A stretch of DNA of 64,000 nucleotides, from positions 352,082 to 416,081 of the forward strand of contig CAVZAF010000011.1 of assembly GCA_963773315.1 (NCBI GenBank), in the 5' to 3' direction. The position numbers and the translations under genes were made by a program. The stretch comes from DATKAS01 sp963773315 (GTDB taxonomy: Bacteria > Actinomycetota > Acidimicrobiia > Acidimicrobiales > DATKAS01). The notes under the pieces are model-generated. The model was not told the DNA's origin. It searched no databases and saw only the letters and a list, made by a program, of their open reading frames with translations. Shown here in pieces: positions 17,484-27,306 of the stretch (the first letter of the stretch is position 1; every line of letters starts with the position of its first letter).

Positions 17484-18831
17484 TGTCAGACGAATCCCCC
17501 AAGCCCTCGGTCGTGATCGTCGGGGCCGGCTTCGCCGGCGTCGCGTCGCGCGAAGGAGCTCGCCAAGCACCACGTGCCCGTGACGCTGCTCGACCGGCAC
17601 AACTACCAACAGTTCCAGCCGCTGCTGTACCAAGTCGCAACCGCAGAGCTCGGAACAACCGACATCGCCCGCCCGATCAGGGCGATCTTCGCCAAGGAGC
17701 TGACCGTCTCCACGCGCCAGCTCGAGGTGACCGCTGTCGACCCCGACACCCGAACGGTGACCACCAGCGATGGCCAGACCTTCACCGGCGACTATGTCGT
17801 CGTCGCCGCGGGCACCAAGCCGAACTTCTTCAACACACCTGGCGCCGAAGAGCACGCCTTGCCCCTCTATTCGGTGCCAGACGCGGAAAAGGCTGCGGGG
17901 CCGCGTCTTCGAGCTCTTCGAGGAAGCGGCCTCGAACCACGCACTCATCGACGCTGGCGCCCTGAACTTCGTGATCGTCGGCGCCGGCCCGACCGGCGTC
18001 GAGACCGCAGGGGCACTCGCAGACCTCGTGAACGAAGTCATGCCGAAGCGGTACCACAACCTCGACGTCAGCCGAACCCGGATCTATCTCGTCGATCACG
18101 GCCAAGTCGTGCTCCGTGCGTTCTCGGACAAAGCGCACGAGTACGCCGCGGGAAAGCTGCAGCACAACGGTGTGACGCTCATGCTCGGCATCGGCGTCAA
18201 GGAGGTCGACAAGAACAAGGTCATCCTGAGCGACGGCACCGAGATCCTGACCCGGTGCGTCATCTGGGGCGGCGGCATCCAAGCGTCCACAGTCGCTGGA
18301 AACACAGGGCTCACGTCAGGTCGGGGTGGGTGCCTGACCGCCGAACCCGACCTCACCGCGACCGGGTACCCCAACGTCTACGTCATCGGTGACATCGCCA
18401 CCATTCCTGATCACGAGGGCAAGGCCCTGCCTCAGCTCGGATCGGTCGCGTTGCAGAGTGGGAAGTGGGCCGCCGAGAACATTCTCGCCGACATGGATGG
18501 CAGGCCCCGCACCCCCTTCCATTACAAGGACAAGGGGATCATGGCCATGATCGGCGACGGCGCCGCGGTGGCCGAGATGGGCAAGCATCACCACGAGCTG
18601 CATGGGCACGTCGCGTTCTGTGCGTGGCTCGGCGTGCACGCATACCTCATGAGCGGCTCCCGCACGCGAGTCGACGCGTTCATCGCGTGGGCGAGTGACT
18701 TCATCGGCTCGAGCCGCGCGAGCTCGATCATCGACGATCCCGACAAGGCCCGCATCGACTGGGGCGACGAAGAGGGCGACGACGAGCCGCTGAGCGACGC
18801 GCCGCCCGCTGCCGCGCCGGCGACGCCCTAG
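17483..18831 (+). CDS. ndh: type II NADH dehydrogenase (two frameshifts, near 17550 and 17892)
   Basis: About 448 residues when one extra base near 17550 (before KELAKHH) and one near 17892 (before LRGRVFELFEE) are discounted. FAD motif IVGAGFAGV at the N-terminus, RHNYQQFQPLLYQVATAEL (typical of NDH-2), second Rossmann VIVGAGPTGVETAG and CVIWGGGIQAS, then VIGDIA for flavin binding. Transfers electrons from NADH to menaquinone without proton pumping. TGATG coupling to cydB makes a complete NADH-to-O2 route from one operon. The stop shares a CTAG with the convergent transporter gene. Confidence 0.9.
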
Positions 18832-20417
18832 ACAGCCGCGGAAACGGTGTCCTCGGCGCGGTAGGTGGCCAGCAACCTCAGCTCGTCGTCGTGCTTCGGG
18901 AACATGAACCACACGAGAACCGCTCCGAGGGTGACCGCGATGAGTCCCGAGGTGTAGGCCCACTTCTGCCCGTCGACGAACGACTCCCTGGCCGCAGTGA
19001 TGATCTGTGACGAGTACTTCGGATACTGCTCGGCGGTCTGGGAAGCGCTCGCGAACGACTTCTCGAGCTCGGCCTGGACTTGATCGGTGACCAGCTTCTG
19101 GTCGGGGGAGCCCGCGATCGCAGTCGCGATCGCGGACGCGTAGCCAGCGGTCAGCAGCGCGCCCATGATCGATTGCATGACGGCGCCGCCGAGGTCTCGC
19201 TGGAGGTCCGCGGTTCCCGACGCCATGCCCGCGCGCGACACCGGCACCGAACCGGTGAGTGAGTGCGATGCGGGGGTGCCTGCGAAGCCGACACCGGCCC
19301 CGATGAACGCATAGCCGAGGCCGATGTGCCAGTAGGGGCTGTGATCGCTCCAGAGCACCAACATCGTGAGGAAGCCGAGGAAGCAGAAGACGTAGCCGGT
19401 CAGCAACGTCATGCGAGCGCCGTTCGCTTCGACGAGCTTGGCCGACCGCGGTGCGATCACGACCATGAAGACCGCGGCGGGGATGATGGCGAGACCGGCC
19501 TCGAGGCTCGAGTAGCCCAGCACGTTCTGCAGGTACTGCTGCCCGACGAACATCGCACCCATCAGCGAGCCAAAGACGATGATGCCCGCGCACGCCGCCA
19601 CCCAGAAGACGCGACGCGACGCGATGTCGAGGTCGTAGAGAGGTACCGCGACGCGCTTCTGCCGGATGAAGAACGCGATGCCGGCGACGATCGCCACTGC
19701 AGAGAGCCCCACGACGACTTTGGTCTCGTTCGGCACCGGCGCGAAGTTGATCGCGAGGATCAACCCTCCGACCATCAGCGCGGAGAGCACACCACCGAGG
19801 TTGTCGACCGGCTCGGTCGTCTCGTTCACATGGCTCGGCACGAAGAGGACCGCGAGGAGCAGCGCGACGACGGCGAGCGGCAAGGTGACCACGAACACCG
19901 ATCCCCACCAGAAGTGCTGCAGCAGCGCGCCCGCGACGAGCGGACCGAGGGCGGCGATCGCTCCGCCGAGCGCCGACCAGAGTGCGATCGACCGGGTGCG
20001 AGCGGGTCCCGACCAGAGCGCGGCGATCAACGCGAGCGTCGTGGGGTAGGCCATGCCGGCCGAGATGCCGCCGACGATGCGGGCCCCGATGAGGATGCCG
20101 ATCGACCCCGCCCACGCGGCGGTGAGGCACGCCGGGATCGACAGCAGCACGCCGAAGATCAGCATCATCTTGCGCCCGTACCGGTCGCCGAGGGCGCCGA
20201 GCCACAGCACCGACGCGGCGAGCCCGAGCGAGTAGCCGACGGCGACCAGGTCGAGCGCCGTCTGCGACGAGTCGAACGCCTTCCCGATGTCGGGCAACGC
20301 GACGTTGGCGACCGCAAGGTTCAGGTTCGCGACGGCGGCCACGAGGATGAGCGCCAGAAGCACGAGCGTCGCTCGCCCCGGCGCGGTCGATGGTTCTGCG
20401 ATCGCGGTGTCGGCCAT
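18828..20417 (-). CDS. MFS transporter, DHA2/EmrB-QacA type
   Basis: 529 residues with about 14 hydrophobic segments, the count of the DHA2 drug:H+ antiporters. NLAVANVALPDIG at helix 1, LGDRYGRKMML (motif A) and the helix-5 region GGAIAALGPLVAGAL (motif C-like) are seen. Likely exports toxic organic compounds. Convergent with ndh: both stop codons sit within one CTAG at 18828-18831. A short inverted repeat lies 45 bases upstream of its start. Confidence 0.88.
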   Translation of the reverse strand: MADTAIAEPSTAPGRATLVLLALILVAAVANLNLAVANVALPDIGKAFDSSQTALDLVAVGYSLGLAASVLWLGALGDRYGRKMMLIFGVLLSIPACLTAAWAGSIGILIGARIVGGISAGMAYPTTLALIAALWSGPARTRSIALWSALGGAIAALGPLVAGALLQHFWWGSVFVVTLPLAVVALLLAVLFVPSHVNETTEPVDNLGGVLSALMVGGLILAINFAPVPNETKVVVGLSAVAIVAGIAFFIRQKRVAVPLYDLDIASRRVFWVAACAGIIVFGSLMGAMFVGQQYLQNVLGYSSLEAGLAIIPAAVFMVVIAPRSAKLVEANGARMTLLTGYVFCFLGFLTMLVLWSDHSPYWHIGLGYAFIGAGVGFAGTPASHSLTGSVPVSRAGMASGTADLQRDLGGAVMQSIMGALLTAGYASAIATAIAGSPDQKLVTDQVQAELEKSFASASQTAEQYPKYSSQIITAARESFVDGQKWAYTSGLIAVTLGAVLVWFMFPKHDDELRLLATYRAEDTVSAAV

Positions 20418-20461
20418 CGCGCCGGAATGTAGGCGCTCGTCACCGCCGCCGGGGTGTGCCC

Positions 20462-20477
20462 TAGGCCGAACGGCCTA
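20462..20477. promoter_or_regulatory. inverted repeat upstream of the MFS gene
   Basis: TAGGCC-GAAC-GGCCTA, a perfect 6+6 repeat in the 193-base gap between the transporter start and the end of the TPR gene. It could be an operator for the transporter or the stem of a terminator for the leftward TPR gene; there is no U-tract on either side. No regulator gene is adjacent. Nothing else stands out in this gap. Confidence 0.3.
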
Positions 20478-20610
20478 TTTGCTGGACCGCCCCTTCTTGA
20501 CCACTCTCCGTGGTCGACAAGAGAAGGAGTGGCGGAGCAGGTCACTTCCGACCGGCGCGCGGCGGGCCGATGGCACGCGCGGCATGGGGCTGCCCTCGCG
20601 GTGCGAGTGA

Positions 20611-21997
20611 TCACACCGCAGCAGCGAACCGCTCACGGTTGTCGGCCGCAGCGCGCTTGTAAGCACTCGCCGCGACGCCGTCACCCCTGGCAGCCGCGAT
20701 CTCGGCGGCGCGGGTGAGGCCGTAGACGCTCGACTCGCGCAGCGCGATCCGCTCACTCACCAGAGCGGCAGCAAGGTCGAGCTCGCCCGACCTGATCGCG
20801 GCGTTGAGCAGCGTGCGCTGCAGCGCGTCGCGCTGCGCGTGCGATCCACCGAAGTGCTGGAACACCTTGCGAATCGGCAGGAGGTGGTCGATCGACGGCT
20901 GCGTAGTCGCCGCGGGCGGTTGCGGCGACCGCACGACTCGCCGGCAGCCCGATCTCAGCGGTCATCGCCACATTGGTGACCTCGGGTCCTCCGCCTGCGG
21001 CGACATAGCGATCGAGTCGTTCGATGACGAGGTCCGCGTCGTCGAAGCGACCCGCGCCAACGAACGCCATCACCGCGTGAAGATCGTTGAAGGCGTACCA
21101 GGGCACGTCTCCTGAACGAGTCGCCCACGCGTCGGCGAGTGGGCCGAACCGCCCACCGGTGTCCTCACCCTCGAGGAACAGCCGCCACAGCAGCGCGCTC
21201 GCATCGAGCATCTCGATCGGCACGCCCACTGACTCCGAGTTGTGGATCTGGGCGTCGTAGACGGCGAGCGCGTCGTCGATCCGGTCCGCTTCGAGCAGGT
21301 AGAGCGCGAGGTGCCACCAGTTGTGCACGGTGAACATGTTCCCGCTGCCCCAATCGGCTTCGCGGGAACGCAAGAACGCGATGCCCTCGTCGACGCGTCC
21401 CTGCATCTCGTAGACGTGAGTGACGGCGTGGATGGCCCACACGTCCTCGGGGTGCGCGGCGACCGCAGCTAGGCCACTTCGTTCGGCGGCCTGGTAGTCG
21501 CCCGACTCCTCGAGGCCGAACGCGAACATGCCTCGGACGAACCCGAAGTACGGGCTCGCAGGGTCGACGCGCGCCGATCGAGCGGGCCACACGATCGCGG
21601 AGGTTCGCGGCGTCGCCACGGAAGAAGTCGAGCTGGTGTCCGACAAGCAGCGCGAGCAGGTCGTCGCGGCCATTCGATGAGCAGATCGTCGAGCACGCGA
21701 GCGGCTCCGTGCCAATCACCGCCGAGCCAGCGCTCGATCGCGGCGCCGTGCGCTTTCTCTTGCGCGGTGAGCGACAGGTCGAGCAAGCTCGGCGGCCGAC
21801 GCGCGGGCACCGGGAAGGTCGGGGACGTCGGTCGAGGTCAACGACAGGTACGAGGCGAGCACGTGGCCCATGGCGAACTCGGGCTGCTCCGCGACGAGCT
21901 CGGTCGTCAACGGCACGACGTCCGGGTGGTAGCGCACGAGCCGGTCGATGGCGAGGTCGTATGTCTGGGTGGCTTCGGTGGTGATGGTGCACATCAA
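20611..21997 (-). CDS. TTC38-like tetratricopeptide repeat protein (four frameshifts)
   Basis: Conserved sequence moves through all frames, so the gene is read as one protein of about 460 residues interrupted near 21790, 21685, 21590 and 20930. Each break is consistent with one inserted base. Blocks recovered: MCTITTEATQTYDLAIDRL, SLTAQEKAHGAAIERWL, GRDDLLALLVGHQLDFFRG, SPYFGFVRGMFAFGLEE, DVWAIHAVTHVYEMQGR, VHNWWHLALYLLE. The HxxxH-like HAVTHVYEMQGR and HNWWHLALY blocks match the TTC38 family of TPR proteins, whose biochemical role is unclear. Four shifts in one gene could also mean real decay, but the conservation on both sides argues for sequence error. Confidence 0.75.
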
Positions 21998-22050
21998 ATC
22001 ACCCGAATCGGATGGGGACCTGCCCTCGCGAGCCGTGGGATGCTGCGCCG

Positions 22051-24754
22051 ATGACCAGCGAAGGAAAGCGTCTTCAAGAAGCCCGAGACGGCGTGCCGTG
22101 GAGGGCTTGGGGGCCTTACCTCAGCGAGCGGCAGTGGGGAACCGTCCGCGAGGACTACAGCGACAACGGCGATGCGTGGTCGTACTTCAGCCACGACCAA
22201 TCGCGTTCGCGCGCGTACCACTGGGGGGAGGACGGGCTCGCGGGCATCAGCGACGAGAAGCAGCAGCTGTGCCTCGCGCTCGCGCTGTGGAACGGACGAG
22301 ACCCGATCATCAAGGAACGGCTCTTCGGGCTCACGAACGCCGAAGGCAACCACGGCGAAGACGTGAAGGAGTACTACTTCTACGTCGACAACGTGCCGAC
22401 GCACAGCTATCAGCGTTGGCTCTACAAGTACCCGCACGCCGAGTTCCCGTACGCAAACCTCGTCGACACCAACCGGTCGCGGTCTCGTCACGAGATGGAG
22501 TACGAGCTCCTCGACACGGGCGTCTTCGACGAAGGCCGTTACTTCGACGTCGAGGTCGAGCACATCAAGCTGTATCCCGAAGACATCTTGTGCCGCATCA
22601 CGCTTCACAACCGATCGACCGACTCAGCGACGCTGCACGTGCTCCCGACCTTGTGGTTCCGCAACACGTGGTCGTGGCCGCCACACACAGGCAAGCCTCG
22701 GGTCTCGCGAGTGGAGGCAAGGCATCCCGCGGTCAAGGCCGAGCACGAAGAGCTCGGCGTGTTCTACCTCTACGCGGAGCACGGGGCGGAGCTGCTCTTC
22801 TGCGAGAACGAGTCGAACAACCCCCGCCTGTGGTCGAGTGAGGCCACGACTCCCTATCCGAAGGACGGCATCAACGATCATGTGGTGCACGGCGCGGCGA
22901 CCGTGAACCCCGCGGGTGAGGGGACAAAGGTCGCCGCGCACACGGTCGTGACGGTCGGGGGCGGGGAGCAGGTGTCTGTGTTGCTCCGCCTCACGCGCTG
23001 GGCTCCCGAGACGCTGCCAGACCCCTTCGCCGATGCCGACGAGCACCTCGCAACGCGGCGTCGCGAGGCCGACGAGTTCTACGAGTCGATCAGTCCGCCG
23101 AGCCTCGATGACGACGCGAAGTCGGTGATGCGCCAGGCCCTCGCAGGGATGTTGTGGTCGAAGCAGACCTACTATTTCGACCTCGACGTCTGGCTGCGTG
23201 AGCGCCAGTCGCATCCTCTGAGGACCCCGGTCCGGCGGGGAACACGCAATGAGTCTTGGTTCCACATGGTCAACCACGACGTCATCTCGATGCCGGACAA
23301 GTGGGAGTACCCGTGGTATGCGGCGTGGGACCTCGCGTTCCACTGTGTCGCGCTCGCGATGGTCGATCCCGACTTCGCCAAGAGCCAGCTGCGGATCATG
23401 CTCTCCCAGCTGTACTTGCATCCGAGCGGACAGATGCCCGCCTACGAGTGGAACTTCGGCGACGTCAACCCGCCCGTCCACGCCTTTGCGACCCTGTTCC
23501 TATACACCCTCGAGTCCCACACCGGCGAGATCGACCTCGAGTTCCTCAAAGAGGCGTTCACACGGCTGATCCTCAACTTCCAATGGTGGGTGAACCGAAA
23601 GGATCCCTCCGGCCGCAACCTGTTCGAAGGTGGCTTCCTCGGGCTCGACAACATCGGGGTCTTCGACCGCAGCGCGAAGCTCCCGACGGGCGGAAGTCTC
23701 GAACAGGCGGACGGCACCGCGTGGATGGCGATGTTCAGCCAGAACATGCTCGAGCTCGCCATCGCCGTCGCCGAGAAGGACCCCGCGTACGAGGACCTCG
23801 TGCTCAAGTTCGTAGAGCACTTCTTCTGGATCGCCGCGGCCGTCGACCCGATGGGTGATCACCCCGACGAGATGTGGGACGAGGAGGACGGCTTCTTCTA
23901 CGACGTCCTCCGGACGCCCGACGGTTCGGGCCGGCGACTCAAGGTGCGCTCCCTGGTCGGGATCTTGCCGATGTGCGCCGTCACCGTCATCGAACCGACG
24001 CTCATCGAGCGCTACCCGCGCCTGGCAGGGCGCATCCGCGAGTACCTCGACCGCAATCGCGACCTGCTCACCACCGTCGCCGATCCACAAGCCCCAGGCG
24101 CCAACGGCCGGCGGATCCTCGCGCTCGTGAACGAAGACAAGCTGCGCCGCATCCTCACGCGCGTCCTCGACGAAGAGCGCTTCTTCGGTCCTCACGGCAT
24201 CCGGTCACTCTCACGGTGGCACCTCGACCATCCCTACCGGCTGGAGGTCGAGGGAGTGGTCTACGAAGTGCAATACGAGCCCGCCGAGTCGACCACGGGC
24301 ATGTTCGGAGGTAACTCGAACTGGCGAGGACCCGTGTGGATGCCCATCAACATCCTCATCGTGCGCGCGCTCTTGCAGCACTACCGGTACTACGGCGACG
24401 ACTTCAAGATCGAGTGCCCCACCGGCTCGGGCGTCGAGATGACGCTCTTCGAAGTCGCGATGGAGCTTTCCCGCAGGCTCGCCTCGACCTTCCTTCGCGG
24501 TCCCGGACGGCACGCGTCCCGTATACGGCGGCACCCGCCTGTTCCAGGAGGACGCGCACTGGCGCGACCTCATCCTGTTCTACGAGTACTTCCACGGTGA
24601 CAACGGCGCCGGCCTCGGTGCGTCGCACCAGACAGGCTGGACCGGGGTGGTGGCCCGGCTCATACAAGCGTCGGGACAACTCGATCCCGATGACGTGTTG
24701 ACCGAGTCAGTGCCGATGGCACGCGTCTACCACGCACCCAGCGCGGACGACTAG
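22051..24754 (+). CDS. GH63/MGH1-like glucosidase (one frameshift near 24500)
   Basis: About 900 residues after discounting an extra G near 24500. Matches the large bacterial MGH1-like/GH63-related glucosidase family: WGPYLSERQWGTVREDYS near the start, GLTNAEGNHGEDVKEYYF, WYAAWDLAFHCVALA and the C-terminal GGNSNWRGPVWMPIN, with acidic residues typical of the (alpha/alpha)6 barrel. No signal peptide, so it should act on cytoplasmic alpha-glucosides or compatible-solute sugars. ATG 22051 was chosen as it begins the conserved region; ATG 22012 is in frame. The corrected C-terminus ends YHAPSADD with a stop overlapping the convergent BON-CBS gene in a CTAG. Confidence 0.85.
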
Positions 24755-25467
24755 GCGTTCGCGGGCGCGGCCACGACGTCTGCGAGGACTGACCCTGGAT
24801 CGCGTCGTCGCGCCATGTCGCCGATCGACAGCACGCCGACCGGCACCTCGTCCTCGACGACGACGATCCGGCGCACCGCCCGCTCGCGCATCAGGCGTAC
24901 CGGCGTCTCCACGGGATCATCGGGGTCGACGGTGATGACGGCGTCGGTGCAGATGTCGCCGAGCTTCGTGGCCGTCAGATCAAGAGCGTGCGCGACCGCC
25001 CGCACCACGATGTCGCGGTCCGTCAGAATGCCCGCGACCTCGCCGCTCCGCATCACGACGACAGAACCGACGTCCGAGTCCCGCATGGCTGCGCCCGCGG
25101 CCTGGAGCGGCGCGTCGGCCTCGAGAGCCACCACGCCCGTCGTCATGAAGTCGCGCACGGGCTCCGGCCCGTCACTCACACCTTCGGCGACCTCGAGCTG
25201 GTTGCTGACGTCGATCACGCCGACGGTGTCCCAGCAGTCGTCGCCAGCCGAGCGCTTGGCGAGACGCGAGTCGACGACCCCGGCGAGGATCACGACGCCG
25301 CGCTTCACGTCGACGCGCAGATCGAAGCTCTTCGTGAACAGGTTCTTCCGCAGCCGCTCGACGACTGCGGCCTTGATCGAGCTGTCCGTGGGCCGTGCAG
25401 GCGGCATCGGCGTCTCGGCTGCGTACCAGTCGTAGTAGTAACGGCTCTCGGGATACACGAACGCCAT
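24751..25467 (-). CDS. BON-CBS-CBS domain protein
   Basis: 238 residues. After a Tyr-rich head (SRYYYDWYAAE) comes a BON domain (residues about 30-90: VERLRKNLFTKSFDLRVDV and GVVILAGVVDSRLAKR), then two CBS motifs starting VRDFMTTGVVALEAD and LGDICTDAVITVDPDD with the nucleotide-binding GILTDRDIVVRAVA. Such proteins are probably adenine-nucleotide sensors, with BON giving contact with membrane or other protein. Start ATG 25467 has a strong GGGAGGTG eight bases upstream. Divergent from the Nramp-related gene, which it might gate (inference). Confidence 0.88.
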   Translation of the reverse strand: MAFVYPESRYYYDWYAAETPMPPARPTDSSIKAAVVERLRKNLFTKSFDLRVDVKRGVVILAGVVDSRLAKRSAGDDCWDTVGVIDVSNQLEVAEGVSDGPEPVRDFMTTGVVALEADAPLQAAGAAMRDSDVGSVVVMRSGEVAGILTDRDIVVRAVAHALDLTATKLGDICTDAVITVDPDDPVETPVRLMRERAVRRIVVVEDEVPVGVLSIGDMARRRDPGSVLADVVAAPANA

Positions 25468-25601
25468 TACGGCACCTCCCGTTTCGTCCGACACGGCTTC
25501 CGTACCCGGAACGTGGCGCCCACGATCAGCGGTGTGAACCTCGTGACCTGGGGGTAAGGGCGACACCATGTGTCACGCCGTCAGCCACCGGAACTAGAGA
25601 G

Positions 25602-26930
25602 ATGGACACGCTCGACGGCGTGGACGAAGAAGCCCCGACCGCCGAGAGGCACCCGGGCTGGCGGCACTACGCGAAGGCGCTCGGCCCGGGACTGATCACC
25701 GGCGCGTCGGACGACGACCCCTCCGGAATCGCGACGTACGCGCAGAGCGGCGCGCAGTTCCAGTACGGCCTTGTGTGGGCCGCGCTCGTCACCTGGCCGC
25801 TCATGTCCGCGGTGCAAGAGGTGTGCGACCGCACCGCGCTGTCGACGGGCAAGGGCCTGGGCGAGCTGATCCGAGCGAGGTTCGGGCCCCGCACGCGCGC
25901 GCTGGTCGGCGTTCTCATCGCGTTGCTCATGCTCGCGAACGTCCTCAACATGGCGGCCGACCTCGTCGCGATCGGGCAGGGCATGCACCTGCTGCACGCG
26001 GGACCCGCGACCGTGTGGGCAGTCATCGGCGGGATCGCGATCACCGCGCTCGTCGTCTCGGGTTCGTTCGAGACGATCGCAAAGGTCTTCAAGATCCTGT
26101 GCCTTTCGCTCGTGTCGTATCTGGTCGTGCTCGCGGTGTCGCACGTGGACTGGGGAGCGGTAGTTCGCAACCTGCTCATCCCGCACATCACATGGTCGGC
26201 CGCTTACTTCGGGCTGCTGATCGGCGTGCTCGGCACGACGATCTCCCCGTACCTCTTCTTCTGGCAGTCGGCCAACCGCATCGAGGAGCTGCGGGCCGAG
26301 CCCGAGGGAGGCGAAAAGGCCGTGACGCTCGACGAGCGCTCCAGCGCGCAGGCCCGACTCAAGGTCAAGACGAGCCGGCTCGACGTCCTGTTCGGGATGA
26401 CGCTGTCGAACCTCGTGATGTTCGCGATCATCGTCGCGACCGGCGCCACGCTCGGAGCCGACGGCGGACAGAAGATCTCGTCTGCCGCGGACGCGGCGAA
26501 GGCGCTCGAGCCAGTAGCTGGGAGCCTCGCAAGCGTCGTGTTCGCGCTGGGCTTCGTCGGCTCCGGCTTCCTCGCGGTCCCCGTGCTCGCGGGGTCGGGA
26601 TCGTCAGCGATGGCGGGGCTGCTGAACAAGCGGTGGGGCTTCTCGCGCAGCCCTCGCAAGGCGCCGGTGTTCTACGGCCTCGTCGTCGTTGCGACGATCG
26701 GAGCGACCCTCCTGAGCCTGATGCACGTGAACCCGATCGCGCTCCTCGTCGTGGTCGCGGTGATCAACGGTGTGCTCGCTGCCCCGTTCGTCGCCGTCGT
26801 GATGCTCATCGCGGACGACGAGCGGATCATGGGAGATCGCCGCAACGGACGCCTCGCCCGCACGCTGGGGTGGCTCACCTTCGCGCTCATGGGGGCAGCA
26901 GCGATCGCGCTGTTCGCGATCCAGCTGTGA
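25602..26930 (+). CDS. Nramp-related divalent metal transporter
   Basis: 442 residues, about eleven membrane helices. The start GPGLITGASDDDPSGIATY matches the helix-1 signature region of the Nramp family, with DPSG in place of DPGN. In helix 6 the canonical MPH metal motif is replaced by GTTISPYLFFWQ, with no methionine. That pattern is typical of Nramp-related proteins outside the classical Mn/Fe importers, some of which carry Mg2+ or Al3+. Metal specificity is therefore uncertain. Start ATG 25602 follows AGAGAG. Divergent from BON-CBS. Confidence 0.82.
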   Translation: MDTLDGVDEEAPTAERHPGWRHYAKALGPGLITGASDDDPSGIATYAQSGAQFQYGLVWAALVTWPLMSAVQEVCDRTALSTGKGLGELIRARFGPRTRALVGVLIALLMLANVLNMAADLVAIGQGMHLLHAGPATVWAVIGGIAITALVVSGSFETIAKVFKILCLSLVSYLVVLAVSHVDWGAVVRNLLIPHITWSAAYFGLLIGVLGTTISPYLFFWQSANRIEELRAEPEGGEKAVTLDERSSAQARLKVKTSRLDVLFGMTLSNLVMFAIIVATGATLGADGGQKISSAADAAKALEPVAGSLASVVFALGFVGSGFLAVPVLAGSGSSAMAGLLNKRWGFSRSPRKAPVFYGLVVVATIGATLLSLMHVNPIALLVVVAVINGVLAAPFVAVVMLIADDERIMGDRRNGRLARTLGWLTFALMGAAAIALFAIQL

Positions 26931-26985
26931 CCTGCGACCCGTGACCCGAGGGATGGCGCGGGGGCGCCGCGGGTAAACGGCAGCC

Positions 26986-27306
26986 GTGGCCTGCATCCTC
27001 GACACGCCGTTCTCGATCACAGCCTCGGTCAACGGATCGACTGCCGAGGTGACCGTGACCGGGGAGATCGATCCCTCGACGGTCGGGACGTTCACGACCG
27101 TCCTCCACACCCTGGCCAGCGATGGCGTCGACCATTTCGTCATCGACGCCTCGGGTCTGACCTTCGTCGACTCGACGGCGATCCACGCGCTCCAGAGCCT
27201 CCTGAACGAGGGCACCACGGTGACGCTCAGCGGCACGACGCATCGGCTCCTGGACCTCCTCCTCGCGACCGGCATGGACACGCTGATCACCATCGCACCC
27301 GTTTGA
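26986..27306 (+). CDS. STAS-domain anti-anti-sigma factor
   Basis: 106 residues, one STAS domain. AEVTVTGEIDPSTVGTF and FVIDASGLTFVDSTAIHAL carry the conserved DSxxIxxL segment; the Ser is the expected phosphorylation site. In partner switching the unphosphorylated form traps an RsbW-like kinase. GTG start; its TGA overlaps the next gene start (TTGA), coupling it to the MEDS/HATPase protein. First gene of a three-gene regulatory module. Confidence 0.88.
   Translation: MACILDTPFSITASVNGSTAEVTVTGEIDPSTVGTFTTVLHTLASDGVDHFVIDASGLTFVDSTAIHALQSLLNEGTTVTLSGTTHRLLDLLLATGMDTLITIAPV

Noticed and set aside
15578..18059. Long minus-strand open frames across cydA, cydB and ndh
   Set aside because: Composition dominated by Arg, Asp and His; they mirror conserved membrane genes on the other strand.
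19263..20432. 390-codon plus-strand frame opposite the MFS transporter
   Set aside because: Charged, repetitive sequence with no family features; the minus strand encodes a clear 14-helix transporter.
26960..26985. Sigma-B/F-type promoter (GGGTAA) before the STAS gene
   Set aside because: The -10-like GGGTAA is present but no GTTT-like -35 lies at the proper distance; the region is too GC-rich to judge.
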